64,000 bases of DNA from Callipepla californica brunnescens. Taxonomy: Eukaryota; Chordata; Aves; Galliformes; Odontophoridae. Position numbers and translations under genes: made by a program. The stretch spans positions 92,038,530 to 92,102,529 of the forward strand of contig JALIRH010000001.1 in assembly GCA_023055505.1 (NCBI GenBank), written 5' to 3'. Below, piece by piece: positions 48,801-60,290 of this stretch (its first letter is position 1; each line of letters starts with the position of its first letter). A model generated the notes under the pieces. It was not told the origin of the DNA and searched no databases. It saw only the letters and a program-made list of their open reading frames with translations.

Positions 48801-49692
48801 CCATGTTATCTAGTTATCAAATTGTTCTGTCCTGTAATTAAGCAATTTATTTACTTTTAATTTTCTTGGAATAGCACTTTACACTCTGATATATCTCAAA
48901 TTGTATATTATACTAAGCTTTTTATCCTTTATTTAATGATGACTAATATGGCAACAGTCACCCTTTTGTTCTCTGAAGCAGTAAAACAGTAGAGAAAGAG
49001 GAGGAGCTAATTCACAGCAACAAAGCTAGCTGAGTGATAAAGTGTTTTGACAGAATAGTTCAAAAGTCATATGGAAGTAATTTTTCATTGCATGTTTTAT
49101 GCTCTGTATCCTATCAACAAAAAAGCTAGAAATCTTTAAGCCTGTATATGATAAATTGCCTTCAAGATATATTCTTCGTCACTGAAGCCAAATAAACTTT
49201 GAACTCTTAATATATTTCTAGATTAAGTAATGCAGACCTTCAGGAAGTATGGAAATGCAACCATAAAATTTCAAAATAAGCAGAAAGAAAAATTCAAAGA
49301 TAGTGATTGCATCTGGAATTCTGACATACATAGTTCCTTTTCAGCATAAATATACCTTCATTTCGATCCTGAACTTCCAATGGTTTTGTTTGCTGTTTAG
49401 GCACCAAAACCAAAATAAATCCCAAAGTGAAAACCTCATTTCAAGATGAATATAAAAATGGAGAAAACAGTTCAAACACCAAAATTCACTTTTTCAAAAA
49501 TTTCAGATGAAAGAGTGGAGTCAGATGTGGTGAGATAATAAGAGTTAAAATTGAGTGTTGAAAGCTAGTCTCGGTATCCTAGTGTATCTGATGAGTCTAT
49601 ATGACATTAACAGATATTGCATAGACCTACATGAGATCCATACCCTAAAGCATCTAGAAAGCCAAATGAGAAAGAACTTTCAGACATCTATA
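45831..49692. other. No gene recognised
   Basis: AT-rich unique DNA without identifiable exons or repeats. Short T runs near 47177 and 47253; an A/C-rich patch at 47460-47515. Open frames are under 75 codons. Confidence 0.55.
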
Positions 49693-50249
49693 GTGACTGC
49701 TCCTAAAGAAATGTCTCCTGTTTTATTATGTTGGCCCACAACATAAGAGAATGATGTTGTTGATATGACGCCAGAGGTCGAACCCTTCTGCCAATATTCC
49801 ATTTTTTTTCCTATGTAACTGAGAGTAGCAGAGGGGTAGTCTGACAAGATAGCATCTGACATGGAAGTGCTTATGAAAAAAAATAAATGTGCAATTGAAT
49901 TACTCCATGTGGAAAAAAATGCACCCCTTGACATTCACTGACAGTTGCTGAATGTTTATGGAGACCAAACAGGGAATGTGGGTTGGCTAAGGTAGTGGAT
50001 GGTGTATTTCAGAAGGGTGGTCAGGAACATTGGGTCACCTCCACTGGTTCATATTTTTATGTGAGTGACATGCAGTCTCTTCCGAATTTCTGTTGAAAAT
50101 GCATAGCTAATAGTGGTGACTACATTAAAATTGTGTTTTGTAGGTGAGAATTTTCTCTATCAAATAATGTCATTGTACTCTTAGTATCTATTAGAAATAA
50201 ATAGGAGTTTCCAGGTAAATAAATAGAAGGCACTACTTTCAGAGTGACC
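49693..50249 (-). mobile_element. Non-autonomous mariner-like DNA transposon, near full length
   Basis: About 557 bp between TA dinucleotides at 49691-49692 and 50250-50251. The left end has AAAGAAATGTCTCCTGTTTT and the right end, in reverse complement, reads GGTCACTCTGAAAGTAGTGCC. These are imperfect inverted repeats matching those of 9434-9960 and 60083-60290. Relative to the copy at 9434 it lies in the opposite orientation, and its body (TTGCTGAATGTTTATGGAGA, GCATAGCTAATAGTGGTGAC) matches in reverse complement. No transposase frame is present. Movement would have depended on an autonomous relative. Confidence 0.75.
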
Positions 50250-50470
50250 TACACGTACCAGTGTACTTTGGTTAAGTGACTGTACCGCTCTGATACTCCA
50301 CAGTTCTCAGTGTCAAGATGAAGATTCTGAAAACCTTTGTTGTGTCAGAGTAACCTCTGCAAGGCAAAGTTCTGAACAGAGCAAATAACCAATTGAAACT
50401 CCAACAAGGTGTGCAGCAGTTATACTCTTTCTGAAGGCTTATCAGTGGTGATGAAGAAGATATCTGAGTT

Positions 50471-50531
50471 TTGTCTATGGAATAGACAATATACATATGT
50501 ATTCCTTGGAACTGATAAGTTCCAAGGGATA
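50471..50531. repeat. Three adjacent inverted repeats
   Basis: Three palindromic units lie side by side. TTGTCTAT-GGA-ATAGACAA is at 50471-50489. The perfect palindrome ATACATATGTAT is at 50491-50502. CCTTGGAACT-GATA-AGTTCCAAGG is at 50504-50527 and extends to 50500-50531 with one G-T pair; that extension overlaps the central palindrome. They lie between the mariner-like element and the first recognisable CR1 ORF1 sequence, so they may belong to the CR1 5' region. Confidence 0.85.
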
Positions 50532-50999
50532 ACGCTAAAAGTGATTTTGATAATACAAACAAAGATAGCTGCTTTGTGACACTTTTTAATGCTCTTTCTC
50601 ACTGTGATGCATGTCAGTGTTGATCCTGAGGAAGTGAATAGGCTGCACAGCATCAGAAAAATGAAAGGGGCATCTCTGAGACAAAACATCTTACTCCCCC
50701 TTCAGCCTCATCTGCAGTAGGGAAGCAGGCAGCATTCACCTTCCATTAATAAGGCAATTGCAACCTCTGGAGATGGTGAAAGATAGAAGCTGATTATTTT
50801 GACACCAAAAACAATGGTTGGGTTTGCAACTGTAAAGTATGTTCACTACTTTCAAAGTTAAAGAGGAACCAGATATGCCTTCAAACACAGATCTGGCCCA
50901 CCTAAACATAAACCAAAGGAGAACACTATGAAGAATCAGTGAGCCATAATAATGGGTCATAGATGCGCCCATCTGTTGATCTAACCCATCAACTGTAGA

Positions 51000-51400
51000 T
51001 GTTTGCTGCCTGACAGGGGTCCAGATCTGAGATACTGTGGGCTACTATTCTCTCACATTCTTCCATGAGGAAGAATGATACTTCTAGGGGGAATGATACT
51101 TCTAGGGGAAATCTGAACAGTATCAAAAATGACTACAGAACTGTGGGAGCAAAAGTCAAAGACATGGAATTGCAGGTGGTTTTCTCTTTAATTTTGCTGG
51201 TGAGAGGAAAAAGTATGTTGAGGACCTAATAGGATAGGTCAATAATTGGCTGTGAAGCTGGTGTTGGCAAAAGGGTTTTGGTTTCTATGACTGTTTATAG
51301 ATCTTTATCTGCTTTGGAGATATGAAATCCACCTCACTAAGTAGAGAAAAGCTTTTTTTTGCCAACAGGACTGTCGATCATATAAGGAGGGCCTTAAAAT
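51000..51400 (+). pseudogene. CR1 ORF1 remnant, esterase-like (SGNH) region
   Basis: Conceptual translation in shifting frames gives CCLTGVQI near 51010, GAKVKDMELQVVFSLILLVR near 51150-51210, then GFGFYDC-like and FFANRTVDHIRRALK-like words to 51400. In order and wording this follows the C-terminal esterase-like domain of CR1 ORF1, which in intact elements lies ahead of ORF2. Stops and frameshifts break it. A small tandem repeat (AATGATACTTCTAGGGG, two copies, about 51073-51109) lies inside it. Confidence 0.7.
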
Positions 51401-51469
51401 AAGAATGATGTGGGAGGAAAATAGTAACCAGCAGTTTTGTGAATGAGTGAGGCAGTCCATCCAGACATA

Positions 51470-52853
51470 GAACTTCAAGGGTGAACAAGAGGCTCCCAGC
51501 CAAACTCAATCCAACAAAGAATCACAGAGAGGATGAAAATAAGGACAAGTAACCTAGGAAGAGAAAGATTGTTTGAGAAACCAGGGATTAAGTTAGAAAA
51601 GCCGGGTCCAAAGTAAATTAATCTGTCCAGGGATTTCAAAAACCAGAAGGACTTTTATAAGTACATTGGTGACAAAAGGAAGACTACGGAAAATGTAGAT
51701 CACTGAATACGAGTGGAGACTTAGTCATAGAAGACATGGAAAAGGCTGAGAATGTCTGAGAATGTATAGAATGTCTTTGCTTCAGTCTATTAGCAAGACT
51801 AGCCTTTAGAATTCAGAGACAAGGAAGAAAGGAGAAAAAACAAGGAAAAACTATACCCTTTGTGGAAGTGGATCAAGGCAGGGAATACTTAAGTAATCTG
51901 AATATATAAAAGTTCCATGGGCCCTATTGGGATGCACTTATGAGTGCCGAGGGAGCTAACAGATTTGATTGTGAGGCCACTGTCAATAATCTTTGCTCAT
52001 TTGTGGTGTCTGGAAGAAGTAACTGAAGACTGGTAGAAAGCATATATTTCTCTTATTTTCATGAAGATCAAGAAGGATGACCCAGGAAACTACAGGCCAC
52101 TATGCCTTGCCTTGATTCCTAGAATAATAATAGAACAGATGATCCTAGAAACCATTTCCAGGCATATGAAGGACAAAAAAGTCAGATTAAACAAGCTTGA
52201 CCTATCTTATAGGCTCGTCAGATGCAATGAATAGCTTGTTAAATGAAGGGAGAGAAGTGGTGGTTGTGTTCCTGAAATTTAGTAAGGCCTTTGACATTGT
52301 GCCCCATAAGATTTTCACATAGAAGCTGTTTAAGGCAGGATGAGTCAACAGTGAGGTGAAACAGAAAGTGTCTGCATGCCCAAAAAACAGAGGGTAGTGA
52401 TTGGCGGCACGAAGTCTATTTGAAGGTGACTATTACTAGTGACATACCTCTGTGGTAAATACTGGATCCAGTCTTGTTTAACATCTTTATTAATAATCTG
52501 CATGATAGAGTAGAGGGTAGCTTCAGCAAGTCTGCTAATGGCACAAAACCAGGAAGAGTAGCTGATACACCAGGGGTTTGGGTTGCTCTGACATCCACAG
52601 GAACCTGAACAGGTGGAAGAAATGGGCTGATGTGAACCTCATTAAGTTCAGCAAGGAGAAGTGCCAAGCCCTAATCATGCAGAAGAACAACCCTTGGCAT
52701 CAGAAAATGCTGAAGAGCCTAATGAAGGGTCACCAAGTTGATCAAAGGATTACTGAAATAGCTGGATTTATTTGGCTTAGAGAAGATAAGGCTCAAGGGA
52801 GATGTCATCAGTGCAACAGGTTGCCCAGGGAGGTGATGGACATGTGGCACTGA
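51470..52853 (+). pseudogene. CR1 ORF2 remnant with internal deletions
   Basis: Recognisable ORF2 words in order are FYKYIGDKRKTTENV near 51650, MEKAENV near 51735, a GNYRPL-like segment near 52090, REVVVVFLKFSKAFDIVPHK near 52250-52310, LFNIFINNLHDRVEGSFSKS near 52477-52535 and NRWKKWADVNLIKFSKEKCQ at 52608-52668. They span the linker, the RT fingers and palm, and the thumb. The metal-binding YADD-like motif is degraded and the endonuclease is missing. Clearly inactive. Confidence 0.8.
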
Positions 52854-52974
52854 GGGGCATGGTTTAGTGAGCAATGTTGGTGGGTAAGTGGATGGTTGGC
52901 CTAGATGATCTTAGAGGTCTTTTCCAACCTTACTGATTCTGTGGTTCTATGAAGTATCTGAAATCAGGGTACAG

Positions 52975-53255
52975 AGCCAGAATTTTTTTTAGTGGCACTC
53001 AGTGACAGGACTAGACACAGTAGGAACAGAATGAAACACAAGAAATTCCCTCTGAGCATCAGGAAACACTTTATGGTGAGAGTAACTGAGCACTGGCACA
53101 GGTTGCCAAGAGAAGTTATGGAATGTTCCTGTCTGGAGATACTCAAAATCTTCCTGGCCAAGGTCATGAACAAGAGGTTCCAGGTGGTCACTGTGGAGAA
53201 TGGGGGTTGAACAACATGACCTTCAGAGATCTCTCCTGTTCTTTGATTATGTGAA
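52975..53255 (+). mobile_element. Second CR1 3' end, forward
   Basis: CACTCAGTGACAGGACTAGA, AACACAAGAAATTCCCTCTG, CATCAGGAAACACTTTATGG, GAGCACTGGCACAGGTTGCC and AACATGACCTTCAGAGATC are CR1 3' blocks of a different subfamily from the copy just upstream. Only about 20 bases separate it from that copy. It is 5'-truncated, and the octamer tail is reduced to TTCTTTGATTATGTG. Confidence 0.82.
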
Positions 53256-55090
53256 CAGGGACTGTCTGATTATTATTATAGGACCTATAAAAATTAGAAG
53301 GATAATGTAGTGCTTCTGTAGGCTGTGAATTTTGTAGAATTCATGACTGTAGTGCTTTATGTATTTACAGAGTAATAAAGAAGAAATGATACTGCAAGCT
53401 GCTTAACACAAAGATAGCTCAGTGGCAACACTGGCTGTGAGGGTTAAACTGTTTACACCTAATCGCTCTGATGATTTTGATGATAGTTTTACTTTTTGCA
53501 GAGTAACTATGCTGCATGAATTGAATTTCAGCCACTGTTCTGTTTCACGCAGATCGCTCAACAGGAAGAAGGCCATTCTAAAATAATGATTCTGTATTCC
53601 AAGACCAGTACACTAAGCTAAAAAAGTTTTTGCATTAGTAAGAAAGAAAATCAAGGAGTGGAAACAAATGTTTCAAAGGATATGAAACACATAGCTTGGA
53701 TATACTTCTATACTATCCCAACTAAGGCTCTCCAGTCTGCGACTGTGCTGGAGAAGTAACAAGTGACTACCTCCAACAAACTCTGAAACTGTGTGGTAAG
53801 GGAAAATGGCATCTGAACATTTGTACCAAGCATGATACAACACATGTACTCGAAATGCTAGAGCTTGTTGTAATAACTAGGACAAAACAGGATGAATGAG
53901 AACTAAATACACATTTTATATGACACATTGTTCTGGGATCATTTGAGGAACAGTTGAAGATCATTTTATTTCCCACTAATTGTAGAGCAATTGGAATTAC
54001 CCATATTCATCTCCAGGCCTGGTCTTTGTCTTTCTAATTTTTGACATAATTTACAAGACTAGTATAAGACCAACTACACTGCCTAGAAATTCACAGGCAC
54101 GTGAATTTAACATGTGATCATTATGGTTATCTTGAATTTAAAAAATTAAGTCAAAGAAGATTGAAATTCTACTACCTTCCCTTTGTGGTTGTCTAATTTT
54201 AGAAAGATATTAAAAGCTAGATTTTTCCTTAGTTCTTTTTATTGATATTTTTAGATAACAGCTTTGTCCTCTCAGAATAGATGTATTTATATCCAGAAGA
54301 CACTGCTATGCCGTCCTTTCAAGGAAATCTGTTCTCATCCTGCTTCTCATCTAACTCAAACATTTTCAAGCGAAACGCCTGTGCAGAGATTTTGTGTCAG
54401 TGATAAAGGGTACATGCCATAAACAGCCTAACACTGAACAAAATTAACTTCATAAATGAAAATAGTAACTTCGTCTGACTCTATTCAGGGCATTTTACTT
54501 CTTTTGCTTCTAAGCATCACCTCCCAATAGAAGAAAACTATTTTACTGACCTGACCGAGTAAGATATGGAATACAAAATTCTGAGGCATGGCAATTTATA
54601 AAGATAGCATTCTTATGAGGTAAAGATTACATATATTATATGTAAATATATAACGTTGAATGTCCATGTGTTTGACCTTTCAATAGTAGTTTGACAGGGA
54701 GATATTTGTTTGTGATTTCCTTTTGTCAGCATTTGCATTTACATAGTTGGATTGATTAATTCATAACAATGAAAAACACTTCTGTTTCCTTTTCAGTTTT
54801 AAGTAACATGGAGAATAATAGTTCAATCAAACTACAAGAAGAATGTTTCTGATACTATAAAATTCACAGTGAGAAAGTCTGCTCGTTTTTTGGAATAATA
54901 AAGGGAACTGGCTCTAACAGATTCTCTGTTCAAGAGTAGCACCTATAGTAAACTGGCAGTATAAGGAAGTGAAAGACTGCTTAGCAATGTGTTGTGAAAC
55001 AACACTTCTTTTCTGTTGTAGGCTTGAAAAGAACTCTCAGGTGTAGATAAAATTGCTGGACTAACATTAACAATCATTGCTGCTGTAATT
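53256..55090. other. No gene recognised
   Basis: AT-rich unique DNA. No repeat family, RNA gene or exon identified. Confidence 0.55.
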
Positions 55091-55775
55091 CCTAGATCAG
55101 TTTGAATTATTCAGTTGGAAGAGAACATCAAAAATTGCTCCTAACCAAAATTTAAAGTGTATTAATGAGGGCATTGTCCAGATATCTTCGTGCCTCTCTC
55201 CCCTCCCCCCTGCTGAGTTGCTGTCCAACAACTTCTCTCCCAGTCTTTACCTCTGTTCAGTATTATTGTGTCACAGGTGCAGAACATGATGCTTACCTTT
55301 GTTGAACCTCATACCATTACTGATTGCTAAATACTTCTGTCTAACTAGATCCCTTTGCAAGACCTTCCACCCCTTCTGGGAGCCAACAGCATCTTCCAGT
55401 TTAATATCATCAGCAAACATGATGAGGATGCATTACTTCCAAATCCAGGTCATTGTTAAAATGCTGAACAGGACTGGTCCTAAAATGAAGTGCTAGAGAA
55501 CATTTCTGATGACTGCAAGCCAGATGTAGCTCCATTTACTATAGTCTTTTTCAGCAATACCATTCAGAAAGTTCATTGCCCAATGTAGTGTGAACTTGTT
55601 TATCTCAAAATTGAATAATGTATCCAGAAGGATATCATGAGAGACAGTATCAAAGGCCTTACTAAGATCCAGAAGGACATGTCCATTGCCTTCCCTTCAT
55701 CAACCAAGTGAGAGTAGGTGATCAAATTACTCAGGCAAGACTTCCACTTGATGAACCATATTGCCTGTGAAAATC
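55091..55775 (-). mobile_element. CR1 LINE fragment, antisense, internally deleted
   Basis: The first part (GAATTATTCAGTTGGAAGAG, GGGCATTGTCCAGATATC) is antisense CR1 3' end. From about 55250 the sequence jumps to antisense CR1 coding and linker sequence: GTTGAACCTCATACCATTAC, CTAGATCCCTTTGCAAGACC, TATCATCAGCAAACATGATG, CTGAACAGGACTGGTCC, GTATCAAAGGCCTTACTAAG. The jump suggests an internal deletion. No open frame remains. Confidence 0.82.
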
Positions 55776-58700
55776 TGAAGTAATTTTCTTAAATTTAGAT
55801 AGAAAAACCCCATTTCCTTTGCATTTATTTTTATTCAGAATCCTTCTATAAAAAAAATTCACGGCTGTTAAAGTAGATACTTCTTTTTAATCTGACCTTG
55901 CTCTCATGAAAATAGAACTGAGAAAATATTTCTTTACAGACAGAAAGATTTTTAGCAAAGAGTTACAAAGGATACAAGCCATTTCTGAGCATGCTGTCAC
56001 CTGGCAAGCATACAACATGAATAGCAATATCAGCCACAACAAACAGACACACATTTGGAAATACGGATTGTTAACAATTAGATTAGTTTCATATAGAAAT
56101 TTCATACAAAGTCTTTTTAGTGTGGTGTCAATATTCTGTAATCAAGAGCTAAATCAATAGCCAGCAGTACTGAGGAAGAGGTGAAGTGTAAATATATTTA
56201 GAAAACAAAATAGAAAGCATTTCCTAAAGTGAGAGCCATGGATTTTCCAAAATTAGCTAAGTAGTTCTTGCACTGATTCTGTGTATAGATTTCCAACTTT
56301 TCATTTCTATTGCTTTCTCTCTATTTTCATTGATATTTTCTTGTAATTTTGCAGTTGTAATTAAAATAAAATGCTAGTTTAAACACAATTTTAATTAAAC
56401 CTGAATCTCTCTTGCTGTAAATAATGAATAGGGAGATCTCACAGTAACTTGGAAAAATCTTTTAATCCAGTCTTCATTGGCTAATTTAAATAAACATTTA
56501 TTGTTGCCTAGCTATGATGTTAGATACATTCCCAAATAATGTTGATACATTCTACAAAATTACTGCCTGAAGTCCCTGGAATGTCCAAGGAAGGAAGAAA
56601 GTAACTCTAAAAGCAGATATTAATTGTTCCTCAGGCATCTAGTCTCTATTGAATACTGGAAACACAGACATGTCAGGATGTTCTTGCAGCATGTTTAAAT
56701 GACTCCTCCTCTGAGAACAGACATCAAATGAAGCAATGTAATAAAGCTTGCCTTCCATAATAATCTAACTCAGACATTTCTCCAGAAAGAGGAAAAGTTC
56801 AATTCTGTGTTGTTTTCAACCCAAAACCAAATCAAAGCTCTTGTATTAATTGGGTATTGTTGAGTAAAAACAACAAAATAAAATGAAATAAAAGAGGAGC
56901 AATAACAAAAATAGCAACAAACCAGCGAGGAAGTACACAGTTTTTATGTTGTACATAAGTCAGTTATTTTATTTTTCAAAGAGGCCCAAATCTCTATTTC
57001 ACTCTTGAGAATATTTTTACTCTCTATTTGTTGTTCATCTAGTGTAATATACATTCATCAGAGTGCTGCTGGGAGTTCCAGATGATTATTCCATGGTATG
57101 CCTTTGAGTACTCTCAAGTTCAGAGAGAAAATTCCAGTTTTCCCACACTCTGATCAGTCAGTGTTAGTGTTAATACCATGTGGCTATCTTTCTATAACGG
57201 CCCTCAATGTGTCATTTTTCCTAAAATTTCACTGCTATCTTCAAGAGGTAGGCATCCATCTCCTTAGCCCAATCCTGCCTGGGTGACATAGCTAGCTTTT
57301 AGCTAAAGAAAGGGAACTACCAAAGTTAGCTACCATGGAAAAGTAGGCAGACTGATGACTGTTTGACACTAAGTGAGCTTTAGGCAATCATACCCTGACT
57401 GAACTTTCCTATCTACGCAGAATCCCATTCACTCCCATCAGTGGAGCAGAGAGTTTTTTGAAATGGGAGGATTTGGGGACTGGGATGTATTTTACGAGAT
57501 AGGAGAAAAGCTCCTTTCCTCTGTCACCTTCCTATCCCAGAATAATAGCCAAATACTTCCTATCAGTTCTGTACTAATATTAGTAATGGAGATACAAAAG
57601 CTTCCTAAGGCCTCTTCCATTTGCTTTGAGAGTAGAAAGAAAATTTCAGAATAATGTCATTCTGTCTTCTAATTCTGTCACGTGTTTTATCAGTACTTAC
57701 CTCAATGGACTCATTTGATACTAAGGTCAGATATGTATAACTGAAGTAAATACTAATTTCTATTTCAGTATAATATAGCATCTTTCTGAAAAACTGTTTA
57801 TAAAAAAAATTAAAGCAAGTCATGAGTGGTATATAAGACAGAGTTATTGAAGCTATGGCATGATTTATAGAAGTCTTGTATATGCTGAGATTTATTCTCT
57901 TTGACCTGCTCCAGTAACTTCCATTGCCATGGTTCAAGCTCTGTAAAATCTTGTGTAAGTCTTTGCAGATTAGGACTTCCCATATTATAGACAGAATAAA
58001 GGTTAATAAAAAATACACAAAATATTTAGGAATATTACTGGGACAGAATTGAAAATGGAAAACACAAACTTGTCTGCATACTATAAATGTAAATTGTCCT
58101 GTTAAGGGGGAACACTTGTATAATTTAATAATTAAAGATCTTGTGCATTTTTTTGTTAATTCTACTACAAGTTCTTTGTGAAACACAAAGCCAATTTCTT
58201 AACCTCTCTCAGCATTTTTTCTATCTTTCTGAAATGAGTATACTATACAATCAAAGGACTTACCAAATTAATGGTTGTCAAGTACTATCACATTCTAAAT
58301 AAGAAAGTACAGTAGAAATAGAAAGAATTATTATTATGATTTCCTACCATAATTATATTAGTAGACGGAAGTGAATGTTAACTAGCTCTTTATCTTGAAT
58401 TGTGTATTAAATCATTTCAGTAGTATTTGTTATGTTCAAATATTAAAATGCAAATGAAACATTCTGGAAAAAAAAAATCAGTTCTAAATTTCTATGCTTA
58501 GAAGTCAAAATAACATGCGACATTATCAGAAACTGTAGATTCACACACTAGAAATGGGAGCTTGCATCAGAAAATCTGCAGATCAGAAAAGTGTCAAGTG
58601 TGAGATTTGTGAGTCTAATCTGCATTTTGAAATGAAAATTAAACTCATGAAGAAATATTTTCCAATTAGCTATGAGAGAAGTGCCTGCATCTGTACCACA

Positions 58701-60082
58701 TTTGCAAGTCTTTAAATCAGCTAACAAGAAACATTACTTTAACTAGTAAAACACTGGTAATTTGTGATACAATTAAGCATGCATGCTCTGTAGAGGCTCA
58801 AAAATGTGTGCTTATTTAAATTTGAATGGCTTTTTTTTTTTTTCTTTTTTGCAGCTCCAAATATGTTATTAATAAACTGGGTTATTTAGAATCAGTTTAC
58901 ATAGCAAGTGAATACAACTAAAATTAAACCTTCTTTAATTTCCAACATATTTTAAGGAAGAAGCAACACACTATTTCAAGACTGAACACTAATAACAGCC
59001 AATAAAGCACTTGAAACTAGCTTTCATTATACTTCATACTTCACATGTCAAACTAGATCAAATGCAGAAAATAAGTATCGAATATTTTGACAACATGCTT
59101 TTGACATGTATTTGACAACAACTTTAACTTTTAAGTAATATACTGTAAGTTTGGTTTTATAGTTGAGATGCATTTGACTAAATGATTGGAAATATCAAAT
59201 AGTAAGAATACTAAAAAGAGTTCAGCTTGTGCTTTTTTTCACTTCTTGTTTATGCTATTTCCAGTTTTTGATATGCTAGAAAGATTCTTTTTTTTTCTTT
59301 TTCTCCTTTTCCTGCTGTTTTCTTTGCAAATATCCCTCTAAAATAAATAATAGAAAAAAAGGTAAATACAGAAGAGTTTTGATTTTTACAAAATTCTAGG
59401 AAGTTGAATTGTAAAAAATCTTAGTTGTAGTATGATTCTCAGAATCGTTATTCATAATCAAGTTACAAGTTATAACATCTCTTGTGTGTGTAAAATGATC
59501 TTGCAATCATTACGAGGGAGTAAAAATTGACCTTTCAAATTAGCCTTCAGATGAATGTGATGAGGAAAATCGCTCAGGTTACTGAAGTCTTACTGGTCCA
59601 ATCAAAAAATTGTACTGAACTATTTTTTAGTAATAGGAAAAATGCCTTCAAGTTGTACACTAACATCAGTTTTGCCTATCTATATACACCTATCTATATA
59701 CACCAATCTATAGTCTGATGATATTGCTTTCACAGTAAAATTAGGTAACTGAAGCATGCAAGACTGAGAACGTACTTATTGAAGGTTGTAGAAAATGTTT
59801 CTACTGTGTGAGAATTCCACATGTCTTAATAAAGTATGAATGTCTTGTGAATCAGTCATCATTGAGAAAAGCTAGCTAGGTGTTTATCTGGTAAAAGCAG
59901 ATTTTTTGTCTCCTGAAGTAGGAGTAATGTAAAGAATTTATGTGTGAAAGACTGTGCTGCAAAAGTGTATAATAAAAAGGTATATATAATAAAAATAATA
60001 AAAATTTCCAGTATTAGTCATTTTTTACATAGGTTGTAGGAACAGGCCATCACTACCTCAGGGTTTCCACCTAATATCTCCA
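55776..60082. other. No gene recognised; one long non-ATG open frame
   Basis: AT-rich DNA with no repeat family identified. On the minus strand 57605-58186 stays open for 193 codons, the longest unexplained frame in the window, but opens with GTG; its first ATG is well inside. A tandem of 14-bp units (CCTATCTATATACA) lies at 59675-59712. Confidence 0.5.
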
Positions 60083-60290
60083 GGTCACTCTGAAAGTAAT
60101 GTCTCCTATTTATTTCCATGGAAATAACAAATGATACTGAGAGTACAATAACACTGTCAGATAGAGCAAATTCTCAGCTACAAAATAGTATTTAACAGTA
60201 TCATTACCACTATTAGCCATGTATTTTCACCAGCAGTGAATATAAGCATGGATGCTACACTTGCAAAAATCTGGATGGCCATATGGAATG
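60083..60290 (+). mobile_element. Partial mariner-like DNA transposon
   Basis: GGTCACTCTGAAAGTAATG at 60083 is the same end as the right end of the 49693-50249 copy. It is followed by CTATTTATTTCCATGGAAAT, GAGCAAATTCTCAGCTACAA and ATTAGCCATGTATTTTCACC, collinear with the start of the 9434-9960 copy. The sequence loses similarity near 60290 and no second inverted end is found. It may be a truncated or different-length member of the same family. Confidence 0.65.

Larger units (their letters stand above)
50560..52955 (+). mobile_element. Long CR1 LINE with ORF1 remnant, ORF2 and 3' end
   Basis: A forward CR1 of about 2.4 kb that reaches unusually far upstream. About 50610-50660 encodes an ORF1 coiled-coil-like word (EEVNRLHSIRK), and 51000-51400 the ORF1 esterase-like region. 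ORF2 pieces run from about 51470. The endonuclease region is largely missing between about 51500 and 51620, and parts of RT are also deleted. The 3' end is GATGATCTTAGAGGTCTTTT then CTGATTCTGTGGTTCTATGA, the decayed octamer tail. It has many stops and is not functional. The left limit is uncertain and may reach the hairpins at 50471-50531. Confidence 0.85.
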
